This document shows positions 1 through 8,156 of a stretch of 64,000 nucleotides of DNA, piece by piece. The notes under the pieces are model-generated. The model made no database searches and was not told the origin of the DNA. It saw only the letters and a list, made by a program, of their open reading frames with translations. The stretch is from the NCBI RefSeq assembly GCF_005876835.1, contig NZ_PPSW01000007.1:248001-312000 (forward strand), in the 5' to 3' direction. Within the stretch, counting starts at the first letter, position 1. Each line of letters opens with the position of its first letter. The translations under genes were made by a program, and so were the position numbers. Origin of the DNA: Pseudoalteromonas phenolica (lineage in GTDB: Bacteria > Pseudomonadota > Gammaproteobacteria > Enterobacterales > Alteromonadaceae).

Positions 1-450
1 AAGAGTATAAACATCTTCAACAGATAGATTTTCACCTGCGATTAAGTTTAAGCCGAGTACTTCAACCACACTTTCATCTACAGCAAAATAAGCACCATAC
101 TCAAACACCTTTGCAGGCTCTTTATTAATAAGCGTTGCCCGCCCCCATGCTTCAAGTGGAATGGCTGACATAGGTGTAACCCCCTGCACAGAAGGTAAAG
201 CACGTAACCGAACAAGATCTTCATCTAAACGCGCTCCCAAAGCATTGGACTCGCCTTGTAAATTAGTTTGTATATAGAAGCTATTAGTCTCATCTACGCC
301 AATCGGTCGTGCCATATTTTTGCTGCGTTCACTAAGCATATTGACGGCATTCACCATGACCATAAAGGTAATCGCAATTTGCAATATCAATAGAAATGGG
401 CTGGCTTTTGCTTTCAGTAACGTCTTTATAATAGGTGCTAAATCTTTCAT
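1..450 (-). CDS. ABC transporter permease, FtsX/MacB type (partial, runs off the left edge)
   Basis: Only the first 150 codons are inside the window. The protein begins MKDLAPIIKTLLKAKASPF, has a membrane segment at about residues 18-38, and continues into a periplasmic region (for example ALPSVQGVTPMSAIP). This is the layout of MacB_PCD/FtsX permease subunits: one N-terminal helix followed by a periplasmic core domain. It starts 10 bp after the stop of the neighbouring permease, so it is probably the last or next-to-last gene of an operon adaptor-ATPase-permease-permease. Two different permeases beside one LolD-like ATPase suggest a heterodimeric membrane part. The C-terminal transmembrane helices lie outside the window, so substrate and completeness cannot be judged. 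Confidence 0.85.
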   Translation of the reverse strand, partial: MKDLAPIIKTLLKAKASPFLLILQIAITFMVMVNAVNMLSERSKNMARPIGVDETNSFYIQTNLQGESNALGARLDEDLVRLRALPSVQGVTPMSAIPLEAWGRATLINKEPAKVFEYGAYFAVDESVVEVLGLNLIAGENLSVEDVYTL

Positions 451-460
451 TGTTTCACTC

Positions 461-1774
461 CTACAGACTTTTTAGCTGACTAGAGGGTTGCGTTAGACTG
501 GCCTTAAAAATAGGAAGTAAACCAAAAGTGCAGCTAACTAAAACAGCTAATAATAAGGTGCTTAATACTAAGATGAGGTTCATTTGCATGAGTGATGCGT
601 GCAAATAGTTGTATAAGTTTTCCGCTATGGCTAAGCCAAATTGCGCCAAAATCAAGCCAACTAAGCCACCAATGAAACCTATAACAGCTAATTCAACACT
701 AAATTGCGCCACTATATGCTGCTTACTTGCCCCTACAGCTCTACGTAAACCAACTTCACCCGCTTTACCGTGAAATTTAGCCATCATCAAGCCCATACAA
801 TTGAGCAAGCATACAATCAAAAATAACACTGATAACCATACTGCCATTTTGCTGTCATCTGAGACGATTTCTTCGTCTACAAGGTACTGTTTAACATCAA
901 CTAAGCGGTTGTAAATTCGATTTGCAAAACGTCCATGATCTCGCTGCTGCTGAGCATAACGATCTATATAAGCTTGGTATTGCTCTCTTGCAGCGTCATT
1001 ATCTAGTTCAACCCACAACACGACCCACATACATTCAGAAGCGAGAAATGCTGCAAAGTCATCACCCTCATAACTTTTCCAACAAGTATTGTTAACTAAA
1101 TTCCCTACCATTAACTCATTTTTAACTTGCGTATTAAATGGGATAAAGACATCGTGAGGCTCAGAGAAAGCTTCTGTTTTTACACCGTAAAACTTGGGCA
1201 TTAATTGCCAGTCGTCTAGTACTCCGACAACTTGGTAAAGAACATCACCAAACTGCAAAAATCTTCCTACTGAATTTTCTCCATTAAAAAAGCGGTTATT
1301 AGATTTTTTTGTTAGTACAATAACCTGTTGAGCTTGCTTATCTGCTTGTTCATCCCAGCCAGAGCCGAACAGAAATGGCGTTTCAAACATGGTAAAAAAA
1401 TCAGCATTTGTGGTTCTTACTTTGCTTTTGATGGCTTGAGTTTGCTGCTGAGGGTTTTTGAGCATTGTACTAACGGCACTTATAACCACATGGTGCTTAG
1501 GGATCCCTGAATTGATGACATTTTGCATGTCCATATAGGTGATTTCTGCCAATGAGCTTTCGCCCCAATCATAGCCGTCGCCTCGGCTATCCATCTGTAC
1601 AGAGAAAACTCTATCACTTTTAGAAGGAAGTGGGTCCTGACTCATCATATAACTCACCGTAAAGGTCGTCATCGTTGCACCTATGCCCATTGCTATTAGT
1701 AGTACCATTAAAAAACTGAGCAATGGCGTTCGCTTAAAACTGATCAGTGCCAATTTCACATAATATGAGAACAT
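461..1774 (-). CDS. ABC transporter permease, FtsX/MacB type
   Basis: The 437-residue inner-membrane protein has an N-terminal helix (about residues 12-38), a long periplasmic MacB_PCD-like domain (about 40-300), and three hydrophobic helices near the C-terminus (about 313-333, 360-390 and 402-425). The segment LRRAVGASKQHIVAQF before the last helices is typical of FtsX/LolCE/MacB permeases, which use ATP-driven mechanical movement to extract or export substrates. I chose the ATG at 1774 because AAGGAG lies five bases before it; an in-frame GTG two codons upstream is too close to that site. The ATPase gene ends 10 bp upstream, so the two are probably translated from one message. The substrate is unknown; antimicrobial peptide or lipid-like molecule export is common for this class. 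Confidence 0.88.
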   Translation of the reverse strand: MFSYYVKLALISFKRTPLLSFLMVLLIAMGIGATMTTFTVSYMMSQDPLPSKSDRVFSVQMDSRGDGYDWGESSLAEITYMDMQNVINSGIPKHHVVISAVSTMLKNPQQQTQAIKSKVRTTNADFFTMFETPFLFGSGWDEQADKQAQQVIVLTKKSNNRFFNGENSVGRFLQFGDVLYQVVGVLDDWQLMPKFYGVKTEAFSEPHDVFIPFNTQVKNELMVGNLVNNTCWKSYEGDDFAAFLASECMWVVLWVELDNDAAREQYQAYIDRYAQQQRDHGRFANRIYNRLVDVKQYLVDEEIVSDDSKMAVWLSVLFLIVCLLNCMGLMMAKFHGKAGEVGLRRAVGASKQHIVAQFSVELAVIGFIGGLVGLILAQFGLAIAENLYNYLHASLMQMNLILVLSTLLLAVLVSCTFGLLPIFKASLTQPSSQLKSL

Positions 1775-1783
1775 CGTCACTCC

Positions 1784-2476
1784 TTAGGCAATGGCTTGAG
1801 CCAAAATAGGTGCATCTTCACTTAATACCCCATCTTTTATTTGAACGATGCGCTGAGCCTGCTGAGCTTGTTCGTTATCATGGGTCACCATAATAATACT
1901 GGTGCCTGAAGCATTGATGTCTTGTAACAGCGACATGATCCCCTGCGCCATTTTTGAATCAAGGTTACCTGTTGGCTCATCGGCAAAAATAACACTGGGT
2001 GAGCCGGCTATTGCGCGGGCAATCGCAACGCGTTGCTGTTGGCCACCTGATAATTGAGTGGGATAGTGATTTTTACGACCCGCCAGACCAACTTGCTCTA
2101 ACGCTTTCATAATGCGTTCGTCACGCTCTTTGGCAGTAAACTTTCGATAGCGCAGTGGCATATCAATATTGTCATAAAGATTAAGTTCAGGAATGAGATT
2201 AAAGCTCTGAAAAACAAAGCCGATTTTTTCATTTCGGTAGGCTGATTTATGCTTATCTGATAGCGTAGAAACATCTTTGCCATCTAACTCGTAGACGCCT
2301 TCACTGTGATTTTCAAGCAGACCTGCGATGTTCAAGAAGGTGGTTTTACCCGAACCTGAAGGGCCTATCACAGCGACAAATTCCCCTTGCTCAATAGAGA
2401 GGTTAAAAGGCTGAAGTGCTTGTGTTTTCACATCTGAGGTTAAATAGACTTTTGCTAACCCTGTCATTTTTAACAT
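1784..2476 (-). CDS. ABC transporter ATP-binding protein, LolD/MacB type
   Basis: A 230-residue ATPase with all nucleotide-binding motifs: Walker A GPSGSGKTT (residues 38-46), Q-loop around Gln90, signature LSGGQ (142-146) and Walker B VIFADEP (162-168, with Glu167). The length and the region around NLIPELNLYDN are those of the LolD/MacB/SalX class that pairs with FtsX-type permeases. AAGGAAAG precedes the ATG at a normal distance. It lies between the adaptor gene upstream and two permease genes downstream, all on the minus strand. It should power export or extraction by the two permeases through the periplasmic adaptor. No TolC-like gene is visible nearby, so the outer membrane channel would be encoded elsewhere. 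Confidence 0.92.
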   Translation of the reverse strand: MLKMTGLAKVYLTSDVKTQALQPFNLSIEQGEFVAVIGPSGSGKTTFLNIAGLLENHSEGVYELDGKDVSTLSDKHKSAYRNEKIGFVFQSFNLIPELNLYDNIDMPLRYRKFTAKERDERIMKALEQVGLAGRKNHYPTQLSGGQQQRVAIARAIAGSPSVIFADEPTGNLDSKMAQGIMSLLQDINASGTSIIMVTHDNEQAQQAQRIVQIKDGVLSEDAPILAQAIA

Positions 2477-2558
2477 TTTCTTTCCTTATTATTATTTCAA
2501 ACATCAATACGAAATGAGTGACCAACTCGGTTAATTAGCCACTTTTTAAAAGTTTGAA

Positions 2559-3836
2559 CTACTGTATTACCCGCACGCTCTGTGCTTCTTTGAAGACATT
2601 CATGTTAGAGATAACAACCTGATCATTCACAGCAAGACCAGACACTATTTCGACTTTTGTTAGACCGATTGAACCAAGTTTTACTGGGGTTCTTATAGCT
2701 TCACCATCACGAAAAACATAAAGAAATTGTCCACTCTTTTGTAAATATTGACCCCGAGGTAGATAAGCTACATTTTGTTTTTGCTCTAAAATAATACGTG
2801 TTGTTAAACGCTGATTTTGTCTAAGGTTAGCAGGAGACTGCTTGCTAAAACGGACTTTGCCCTGCACGCGCCCTTGACTGATCTCAGGAGAAATGGCCAC
2901 CAACTTTCCTAAAAACGTATTTTCATTAAAGGTAATTTCAGCAAGTAAACCGATGGCTAAATCATCAGCATATATTTCTGGAATTTGTACCTCTAATTCA
3001 TATTCACTGAGGTCAACCACACTCATAAGGGGCTGATTTTTACTGACAGTATTCTTTTGCTCAAAATTTAAATTACCGACCACACCAACAACCGGAGAAC
3101 GGATTTCTAAACCAGTAACTAGTCTTTGCAACTCAGTTACCTTGACCTTCTGTGCATTAAACTCCAGTTCGTAGGTCTGAATTTCAAACGCTTGGCTTTC
3201 TTTTAATAACGCGACTTCTTTATTTACATGATTGTATTCACGCTCTGCGTTTTCTAAATCATCCTTGGCTTTTTGATAATCAATATCACTAATAACTTGA
3301 TTTTTGATCGCCTCATCAGAACGACGCATCTCTCTCTTCGCTGCATTTAAGGCGACATGAGCTTGGCCTATGCGATTTTCTTGCTGTAGTTGAATTTGTT
3401 TGGCTTGAATCTTTTCTCGGGATAACTGCGTTTTCAAGCGCGACAGTTTAGTCGTTTCTTGTTCAAATAAACTTTGCAGTTCAGGGCTTTCAATACGTGC
3501 AACGACTTGGCTAAGTTCTACACTATCACCGGCATCAACTAAGTAGGTAACCGAACCCTGAGCCGGGCTATACAAAACCGGCCGACGTGCGGCTATCACT
3601 TTACCTTGTATCGCAAGATCACGAATAAAGTCTCCTTTCTTAACCTTAGCTATGCGTAACTTATCTATTGAAATAGCTGACTGCCCGCCAGACCAACTCA
3701 TCAATAGGGGAGAAACAACAAAGTAAAAAGAAATAACAATAAACAAGCAGACAAGAGCACGAATAATCCACTTTTTCTTATTTTTAGGCGTGACGACTTG
3801 TGAGTCCTGTGCACTGGTATCTGGAATATAACTCAT
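2559..3836 (-). CDS. Periplasmic adaptor (membrane fusion) protein, HlyD/MacA type
   Basis: 425 residues with a short cytoplasmic tail, one membrane anchor (about 26-48), a lipoyl-like segment (about 85-115), a long coiled-coil hairpin rich in Glu, Gln and Lys (about 117-235), a second lipoyl half (about 240-275) and a beta-barrel/membrane-proximal part to the end. This order defines RND/HlyD-family adaptors, which join an inner-membrane pump to an outer membrane channel. It is the first gene of the exporter operon, 82 bp before the ATPase gene. It differs from MacA-type lipoprotein adaptors in having a transmembrane anchor. The roughly 180 bp upstream to 4016 hold no clear operator, so regulation cannot be read from the sequence. 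Confidence 0.88.
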   Translation of the reverse strand: MSYIPDTSAQDSQVVTPKNKKKWIIRALVCLFIVISFYFVVSPLLMSWSGGQSAISIDKLRIAKVKKGDFIRDLAIQGKVIAARRPVLYSPAQGSVTYLVDAGDSVELSQVVARIESPELQSLFEQETTKLSRLKTQLSREKIQAKQIQLQQENRIGQAHVALNAAKREMRRSDEAIKNQVISDIDYQKAKDDLENAEREYNHVNKEVALLKESQAFEIQTYELEFNAQKVKVTELQRLVTGLEIRSPVVGVVGNLNFEQKNTVSKNQPLMSVVDLSEYELEVQIPEIYADDLAIGLLAEITFNENTFLGKLVAISPEISQGRVQGKVRFSKQSPANLRQNQRLTTRIILEQKQNVAYLPRGQYLQKSGQFLYVFRDGEAIRTPVKLGSIGLTKVEIVSGLAVNDQVVISNMNVFKEAQSVRVIQ

Positions 3837-4016
3837 TAAAAACCCTTGCTAATCCGTAGCAAAAAATAGAATAAAGATATTTATTTTATGTCACTAAAAA
3901 AGACAAAAAACAAAATAGGTACGAAGTTTATCAGGAAAGAAACAAAGGTTAAAGTTTTGTTAAAACAAAAAGAAGTGGTTATTGGTTGCGGTTAATAAAA
4001 GCCGCAACCGAAGAGC

Positions 4017-4589
4017 TTAGCTGTCTGCACGCCCCATAAACTTTTTCTCATCAGTGTTAATTTTGATTTTATCACCTGTAGAAATATGCTCTGGTACTTG
4101 AACAATTAAACCTGTTGTTAGTGTTGCAGGCTTTGTACGTGCACTTGCTGAAGCACCTTTAATTGAAGGTGATGTGTCTTCAATTACTAGCTCAACGCTT
4201 GATGGTAGGTCAATAGAAACTGGCGAGCCTTCAACTAAAACAGCCTGTAAGCCTTTCGTTTCTTCGTTAATAAATAGTACTTGCTCAGCAATTGAAGACG
4301 TATTGATGTTATATGGTGTGTAATCTTCTTCATCCATAAACACGTGTTCTTCACCGTCGATATAAGACAACATAACCGGGCGACGAACTAAATCAGCCAG
4401 ATTTAACATTTCTTCAGCTTTGAACGTTTCGTCAACCTTGCCGCCTGTTACAACATCGTACATACGCATACGGTATAAACTACCGCCAGCTCGACCTTGA
4501 GGTACTGAACGTTCGATATCACGTACAATCATTACGCGACCGTTGTAATCAATGGCATTATGTTTTTTTATTTCACTTGCCTTAGGCAT
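4017..4589 (-). CDS. efpL: Elongation factor P-like protein EfpL (YeiP)
   Basis: 190 residues beginning [17 protein letters not shown], closely matching E. coli YeiP/EfpL through the C-terminal KFMGRADS. The family binds stalled ribosomes like EF-P and relieves arrest at difficult peptide bonds. The tip loop reads PQGRAGG with an arginine where EF-P carries its modified lysine, as known for EfpL. An upstream in-frame Met at 4631 would add 14 residues ([14 protein letters not shown]) absent from the family, so I prefer the ATG at 4589, which is preceded by an AAGAGAT-like ribosome site. Three OB-like domains are expected. It appears to be a single-gene unit. Confidence 0.93.
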   Translation of the reverse strand: MPKASEIKKHNAIDYNGRVMIVRDIERSVPQGRAGGSLYRMRMYDVVTGGKVDETFKAEEMLNLADLVRRPVMLSYIDGEEHVFMDEEDYTPYNINTSSIAEQVLFINEETKGLQAVLVEGSPVSIDLPSSVELVIEDTSPSIKGASASARTKPATLTTGLIVQVPEHISTGDKIKINTDEKKFMGRADS

Positions 4590-4725
4590 GACTTTTATCT
4601 CTTTGAAAATAAATTTGCCAAAAATTACCATGAAGTCACTAAAACGCCAAGTACAGAAGGCAAGAGATATTTAAAAGGGGAGAGAAGTAAGTTGGCTAAT
4701 TGAATAGCCAACTTATTAAAGTCGG

Positions 4726-5079
4726 CTAATTAACTGCGTCTAATTGCGCTAGCAGTGTTTCTTTTCTGAGTAGACCAAAACAAACAACACTCACGACTGC
4801 AAAAATACCGTACATAGATAACACATAAACCCAGTCATTTTGCTGTGAGAACAAAAATACATTCGTTCCATCATTGATAACGAAAATATTGATCAGTGAA
4901 AAAAGAAATACTAAATTGAAGTAGACATATTTGCCTGAACTACTTGCATAAGCCCCGATAAACATTGCGAACAAGCTTATATAAAAGCCGATACACGACA
5001 AACCACCTGCCATATTGCTGGGGTAAAAGGCCATCAGTGATAATAAAACAGCACACCAGCCAGTAACCTTGTTGAGCAT
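4726..5079 (-). CDS. Small four-helix membrane protein of unknown function
   Basis: 117 residues, mostly hydrophobic, with likely membrane helices at about 5-20, 27-47, 52-68 and 82-103 and a charged C-terminal tail (RKETLLAQLDAVN). AAGGATAG precedes the ATG. I do not recognise the family. It lies between efpL and the uracil-DNA glycosylase gene on the same strand, but gaps of more than 100 bp on both sides suggest its own transcript. It is probably an inner-membrane protein. The absence of conserved polar motifs prevents any functional guess. Confidence 0.7.
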   Translation of the reverse strand: MLNKVTGWCAVLLSLMAFYPSNMAGGLSCIGFYISLFAMFIGAYASSSGKYVYFNLVFLFSLINIFVINDGTNVFLFSQQNDWVYVLSMYGIFAVVSVVCFGLLRKETLLAQLDAVN

Positions 5080-5184
5080 ATTCTATCCTTGAGAATGTAC
5101 TTGTTAATATTTGTAATCATGTGTAATGCCAAGTAAGTATGTATTGACTTATCTAAAAAAACAACGCCTTTTCGTTAAAATTAT

Positions 5185-5751
5185 TTAACTAGCGATTAAC
5201 TTCTGTATTTGTTCTTTTAACTCAGGCACTAACGCTTGTTCGAACCAGGGGTTTTTAGCACGCCAAGGCTGGTTTCTTGGGCTGGGATGAGGCAAAGCAA
5301 TACGCTCAGGTAGCATAGATGACCATTGCTGAACTTGCAGTGTCACTGATTTAAAATTATTACAATAATAACGCTGTGAATACTGACCAACTAATATGTG
5401 TAATTTTATCTGTTTAAAATAATTTTGTAGTGGCTGCCGCCAAGTTTGTGCACATACCTTCGGTGGGGGTAGATCACCACTTTTTCCTTTACCCGGATAA
5501 CAAAACGCCATCGGTACAATGGCAAATAAGTCAGGATCATAAAACTGTCTTTCGGTTACTCCAAGCCAGTCTCTGAGGGTTTCGCCACTTTGATCGTTGA
5601 ATAACTTTCCTGTTTGATGAACTTTCAAACTAGGGGCTTGCCCTGAGATCAAAATTTTAGCATCCGGTGAGGCTTGAATGACAGGTCGAGCACCAAAGGG
5701 GAGTGCTTCGTCGCAAAGTCGACACGTCGTAATTTGCTCAATTAAACTCAT
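5185..5751 (-). CDS. Uracil-DNA glycosylase family protein, probable 4Fe-4S type
   Basis: 188 residues. Motif 1 reads GQAPS (37-41) and motif 2 HPSPRN (155-160), the two active-site signatures of the UDG superfamily, which removes uracil or related bases from DNA. Four cysteines, C10, C13, C84 and C100, reproduce the CxxC...C-X15-C spacing of Fe-S cluster UDGs such as the Thermus family-4 enzyme. The protein is shorter and more divergent than classic family 4, so base specificity is uncertain. The gene stands alone on the minus strand; an iteron-like site begins 26 bp upstream of its start codon, inside its probable promoter region, which could link expression to Rep binding. Confidence 0.85.
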   Translation of the reverse strand: MSLIEQITTCRLCDEALPFGARPVIQASPDAKILISGQAPSLKVHQTGKLFNDQSGETLRDWLGVTERQFYDPDLFAIVPMAFCYPGKGKSGDLPPPKVCAQTWRQPLQNYFKQIKLHILVGQYSQRYYCNNFKSVTLQVQQWSSMLPERIALPHPSPRNQPWRAKNPWFEQALVPELKEQIQKLIAS

Positions 5752-5776
5752 ATTCTCATACTAGTAGTTCATGTTC

Positions 5777-6318
5777 AGATCGTTATTTTACTAAGTTAAT
5801 CTGAATTAAGGGCTATAAATTTTGCTCAAAAAGTAAATTCATTAACTAGAGGACTGCTATAGCTAAATACCTTCAACTTTTACCCTTATCAATCTAGTTA
5901 CTTTAATCCTATTTATAACAATCCACTATTTTATTGGGCCATACAGATCATGATTTTATCAACTTAAGCGTTAGCTGTACGACAACGCCTACCACTTTCT
6001 GAAAAAGCCTCTTTTATATGGAAAAGTTATTAGCTTTTGGGTATTGATAACTCTTTTTGGATCATAATTTTACTAAGCCAGTTAGTAAAACTATGATCTC
6101 TCTAGAACTAATAGGTCATCACGTTAGTAAAAACATGATCTAGAAGTTTTAATTAAACAATTAAAAAGACCTTTAGTTAGTAAAAATATGATCTAGTAAT
6201 TAATTAAGGGAGCTCAGTAAGTAAAATCGTGATCTACCACAAAGCCAGTTGGTAAAAATCTGATCTTGATAAAGTATCATTAAGCTTAACGTCTTTTTAG
6301 TTAGTAAAAATATGATCT
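5777..6318. repeat. Cluster of nine iteron-like 20-mers (satellite locus 1)
   Basis: Consensus AGTTAGTAAAAATATGATCT, best conserved at TTAGTAAAA and TGATCT, with a Dam site GATC in every copy. Minus-oriented copies start at 5777, 5945 (weaker) and 6059; plus-oriented copies start at 6080, 6122, 6175, 6216, 6247 and 6299. The copies at 6175 and 6299 are exact. Start-to-start distances of the plus copies are 42, 53, 41, 31 and 52 bp, close to 4, 5, 4, 3 and 5 helical turns, so bound proteins would sit on one face of the DNA. The same repeat occurs at the putative origin at 58.7-59.1 kb. The sequence repeat is certain; binding by the Rep protein is inferred. Confidence 0.85.
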
Positions 6319-6410
6319 AAACGCCTTTATAGGCAAAAATACTTCGCAACTTTAAGAGCTTCTATGAAAATACGATGACACTGAGCCTCATAAGCTATAT
6401 TCAATCTAAG

Positions 6411-6427
6411 TGTAAAGGGGGTTTACA
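6411..6427. repeat. Palindrome TGTAAA-GGGGG-TTTACA (copy 1)
   Basis: TGTAAAGGGGGTTTACA, extended by AAG/CTT to 6408-6430. It is one of six copies in the window of a 17-bp inverted repeat. This copy lies 70 bp upstream of the YaiI-family gene and 93 bp after the last iteron-like site of the cluster. Candidate parS-like, regulator or nucleoid-protein site; the TyrR box has similar arms but a six-base spacer. Confidence 0.7.
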
Positions 6428-6496
6428 CTTGCTGATTTAAGTTTTATTGGTATCATCGTCTCTCACACCAAATTTTTACTAACTCAGAGTCTATTT

Positions 6497-6949
6497 ATGC
6501 ATATTTGGGTCGATGCGGACGCGTGTCCTGCTGTTATCAAAGAAATACTTTTCCGCGCAGCTGAGCGCACTAAAACACACACAACACTGGTCGCAAATCA
6601 TAGTATGCGCGTCCCTGTCACACAATATGTGAACTTGCTCCAAGTGAGCAAAGGCTTTGATATTGCTGATAATGAGATTGTAAAAAGAGTTAAAAAGAAC
6701 GATTTGGTTATCACTTCTGATATTCCTCTTGCTGCAGAAGTACTAGAAGAGGGCGCTTTTGCATTGAGCCCAAGAGGCGAAAAGTTTACTGAGAACAACA
6801 TCAAACAAATCCTTAATATGCGGGATTTTATGGATACTATGCGAAGCAGTGGTGTAGAAATGTCAGGTGGACCAGCAAAATTAAACAGTACCGACAAGCA
6901 AACATTCGCCAATGCCATTGATAGTCTGCTAGCACAACACAGATCATGA
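6497..6949 (+). CDS. YaiI/YqxD family protein (DUF188)
   Basis: 150 residues starting [11 protein letters not shown], the signature of the YaiI/YqxD (DUF188) family, whose fold relates to PIN/NYN nuclease-like domains; the Asp residues of VDADACP and the later [12 protein letters not shown] segment are the likely active-site positions. The biochemical role of the family is not established. The length equals the usual family length. Its stop overlaps the start of the next gene (ATGA), so the two are probably translationally coupled. A degenerate iteron-like site (6941-6960) covers exactly this stop/start junction. Confidence 0.9.
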   Translation: MHIWVDADACPAVIKEILFRAAERTKTHTTLVANHSMRVPVTQYVNLLQVSKGFDIADNEIVKRVKKNDLVITSDIPLAAEVLEEGAFALSPRGEKFTENNIKQILNMRDFMDTMRSSGVEMSGGPAKLNSTDKQTFANAIDSLLAQHRS

Positions 6950-7339
6950 AATTATCAACTCAGGGATTAGGGGCAGAAGAGGGCTTAATCGCAATCTATG
7001 TTGAAAACCCACCTAGTATGTCTGAATACCATAATATTCAATCAGTACAATCACTTAGTACAGGTGAGATCGATATTATAAACCAAGCATGTGGTAATGG
7101 ATGGCGCAAAGTTTTCAACGTTTATGCAAAAATTTTGGCTGAGTGGCAACACAGAGATCATCATTTTACTAACTTTAAGCGTTGGCAAGACTACCGAGAT
7201 AAAGTACTGCTACAAGGGCATAGCCAAGAAGCACTGCTCTTTAGTCCGCCAAATTTCTCTGAAAAAAATTATAAATTTCATGTTATTGCAGGCAGAACAT
7301 ATGCCAAGAGAATACTCCGAGATCATATTTTTACTAACT
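6941..7339 (-). repeat. Three iteron-like sites inside coding DNA (6941, 7155, 7320)
   Basis: Minus-oriented copies at 6941-6960 (degenerate, AGATCATGAAATTATCAACT), 7155-7174 (AGATCATCATTTTACTAACT) and 7320-7339 (AGATCATATTTTTACTAACT, an exact match). They continue the cluster that starts at 5777. All retain GATC. Confidence 0.78.
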
Positions 7340-7485
7340 CTTTGGTGTGGTTAGATGAGGAGTTCGCAATTGATAAAGCTAGTAATTTAGTGATCTGCCC
7401 GTATTTAGACTACAGGCAACTAAGTAATATTAAGATAACTAGACTAGTAGGGCTCTTAGCTGAGTTAGAGCGCACGAGTACTTAA
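6946..7485 (+). CDS. Conserved hypothetical protein carrying two iteron-like sites in its coding sequence
   Basis: 179 residues, soluble, no signal peptide or membrane segment. It resembles unnamed marine gammaproteobacterial proteins (possibly DUF6942), but I cannot assign a function. Notable segments are [11 protein letters not shown] near the N-terminus and [14 protein letters not shown] and [12 protein letters not shown] in the middle. The start overlaps the preceding gene by four bases. The coding sequence contains two strong copies of the iteron-like repeat, at 7155-7174 and 7320-7339; the latter is the exact complement of the consensus. They encode peptide segments HHFTNF and DHIFTNS, so protein and DNA-site constraints overlap here. 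The protein may be ordinary and simply host to the sites. Confidence 0.72.
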   Translation: MKLSTQGLGAEEGLIAIYVENPPSMSEYHNIQSVQSLSTGEIDIINQACGNGWRKVFNVYAKILAEWQHRDHHFTNFKRWQDYRDKVLLQGHSQEALLFSPPNFSEKNYKFHVIAGRTYAKRILRDHIFTNSLVWLDEEFAIDKASNLVICPYLDYRQLSNIKITRLVGLLAELERTST

Positions 7486-7487
7486 AA

Positions 7488-8156
7488 CTAAGTGCGCTTA
7501 TTACAACTTACTCCAGTGAAACCAAGCGCCTTAAAGAAAGGGTGGGGGGCATTGAAACCACATTCATCGAGCAGTTCGCTTAAACGCATTCGATCAAGTG
7601 GATAAAACTCATTTTCTAAGTTGTACCGCATACGAGTTTGACCTATTTCTGTTAAACCCAGAGTACGACAAAATACTAACTGCGCCTCTCGTTCAAACTG
7701 GGTTTCTGGCTTCATAAGGTCAACAAGAAATAAAGGCGCTCTAGGTTTTAAAACACTATTAATCTGATTTAAAAGCGTTTTCTTTGCACCGTTATCTTCT
7801 AGGAAGTGAAGAACTAGCAAACATAGGGCACAATCAACATGCTCAGTTAGAGACGTTAACTCACCACATTGTATTTTTACCCTATGACTTAGGCCTAAGT
7901 TAGTAAAACTTTGATCTGCGATAGCGAGCATGTCAGCAGAAACATCTTGCACAATAAAAGACCATGTAGAATTAAGCTTAGCTAACTCTATAACCTCTTT
8001 ACCCGTGCCTGCTCCCACTATTAAGATTCTCGCTTCATCAGGAAACAGCACGTTTAATTGCGCGGCCGTCAAACCATGTAGTAACTCGTAGCCAGGTACG
8101 AGTCGCGTGATCCTTTCGTCATAATGAGTGGCTTGCTCACCTTTAAAATCAGGCAT
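7488..8156 (-). CDS. Class I SAM-dependent methyltransferase
   Basis: About 222 residues. The SAM-binding motif I reads ILIVGAGTGKEVIELA and is followed by FIVQDVSADMLAIA (acidic residue for the ribose) and DCALCLLVLHFLEDNG, the order of class I methyltransferases. The C-terminal half resembles small-molecule methyltransferases; the substrate is unknown. The ATG at 8156 is preferred over a GTG three codons upstream because AAAGG is correctly spaced for it and because the gene then starts 2 bp after the sbcC stop codon, typical of an operon sbcD-sbcC-methyltransferase. An iteron-like copy lies inside the gene at 7898-7917. Confidence 0.85.
   Translation of the reverse strand: MPDFKGEQATHYDERITRLVPGYELLHGLTAAQLNVLFPDEARILIVGAGTGKEVIELAKLNSTWSFIVQDVSADMLAIADQSFTNLGLSHRVKIQCGELTSLTEHVDCALCLLVLHFLEDNGAKKTLLNQINSVLKPRAPLFLVDLMKPETQFEREAQLVFCRTLGLTEIGQTRMRYNLENEFYPLDRMRLSELLDECGFNAPHPFFKALGFTGVSCNKRT

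Larger units (their letters stand above)
5752..6496. other. 745-bp intergenic region with iteron cluster and palindrome
   Basis: No gene is visible between the glycosylase gene and the YaiI-family gene. The stretch is AT-rich and holds nine copies of the GATC-containing 20-mer (listed separately) and one copy of the TGTAAA-N5-TTTACA palindrome at 6411-6427. Apart from these, the part from about 5800 to 5940 shows nothing I recognise. The concentration of repeats without a nearby rep gene makes this a candidate control locus for chromid replication. Confidence 0.75.

Noticed and set aside
6411-6427. Reading the TGTAAA-N5-TTTACA palindrome as a TyrR box
   Set aside because: TyrR boxes have six bases between the arms, and these copies lie inside sbcD and downstream of genes without relation to aromatic amino acids; not excluded, but not preferred.
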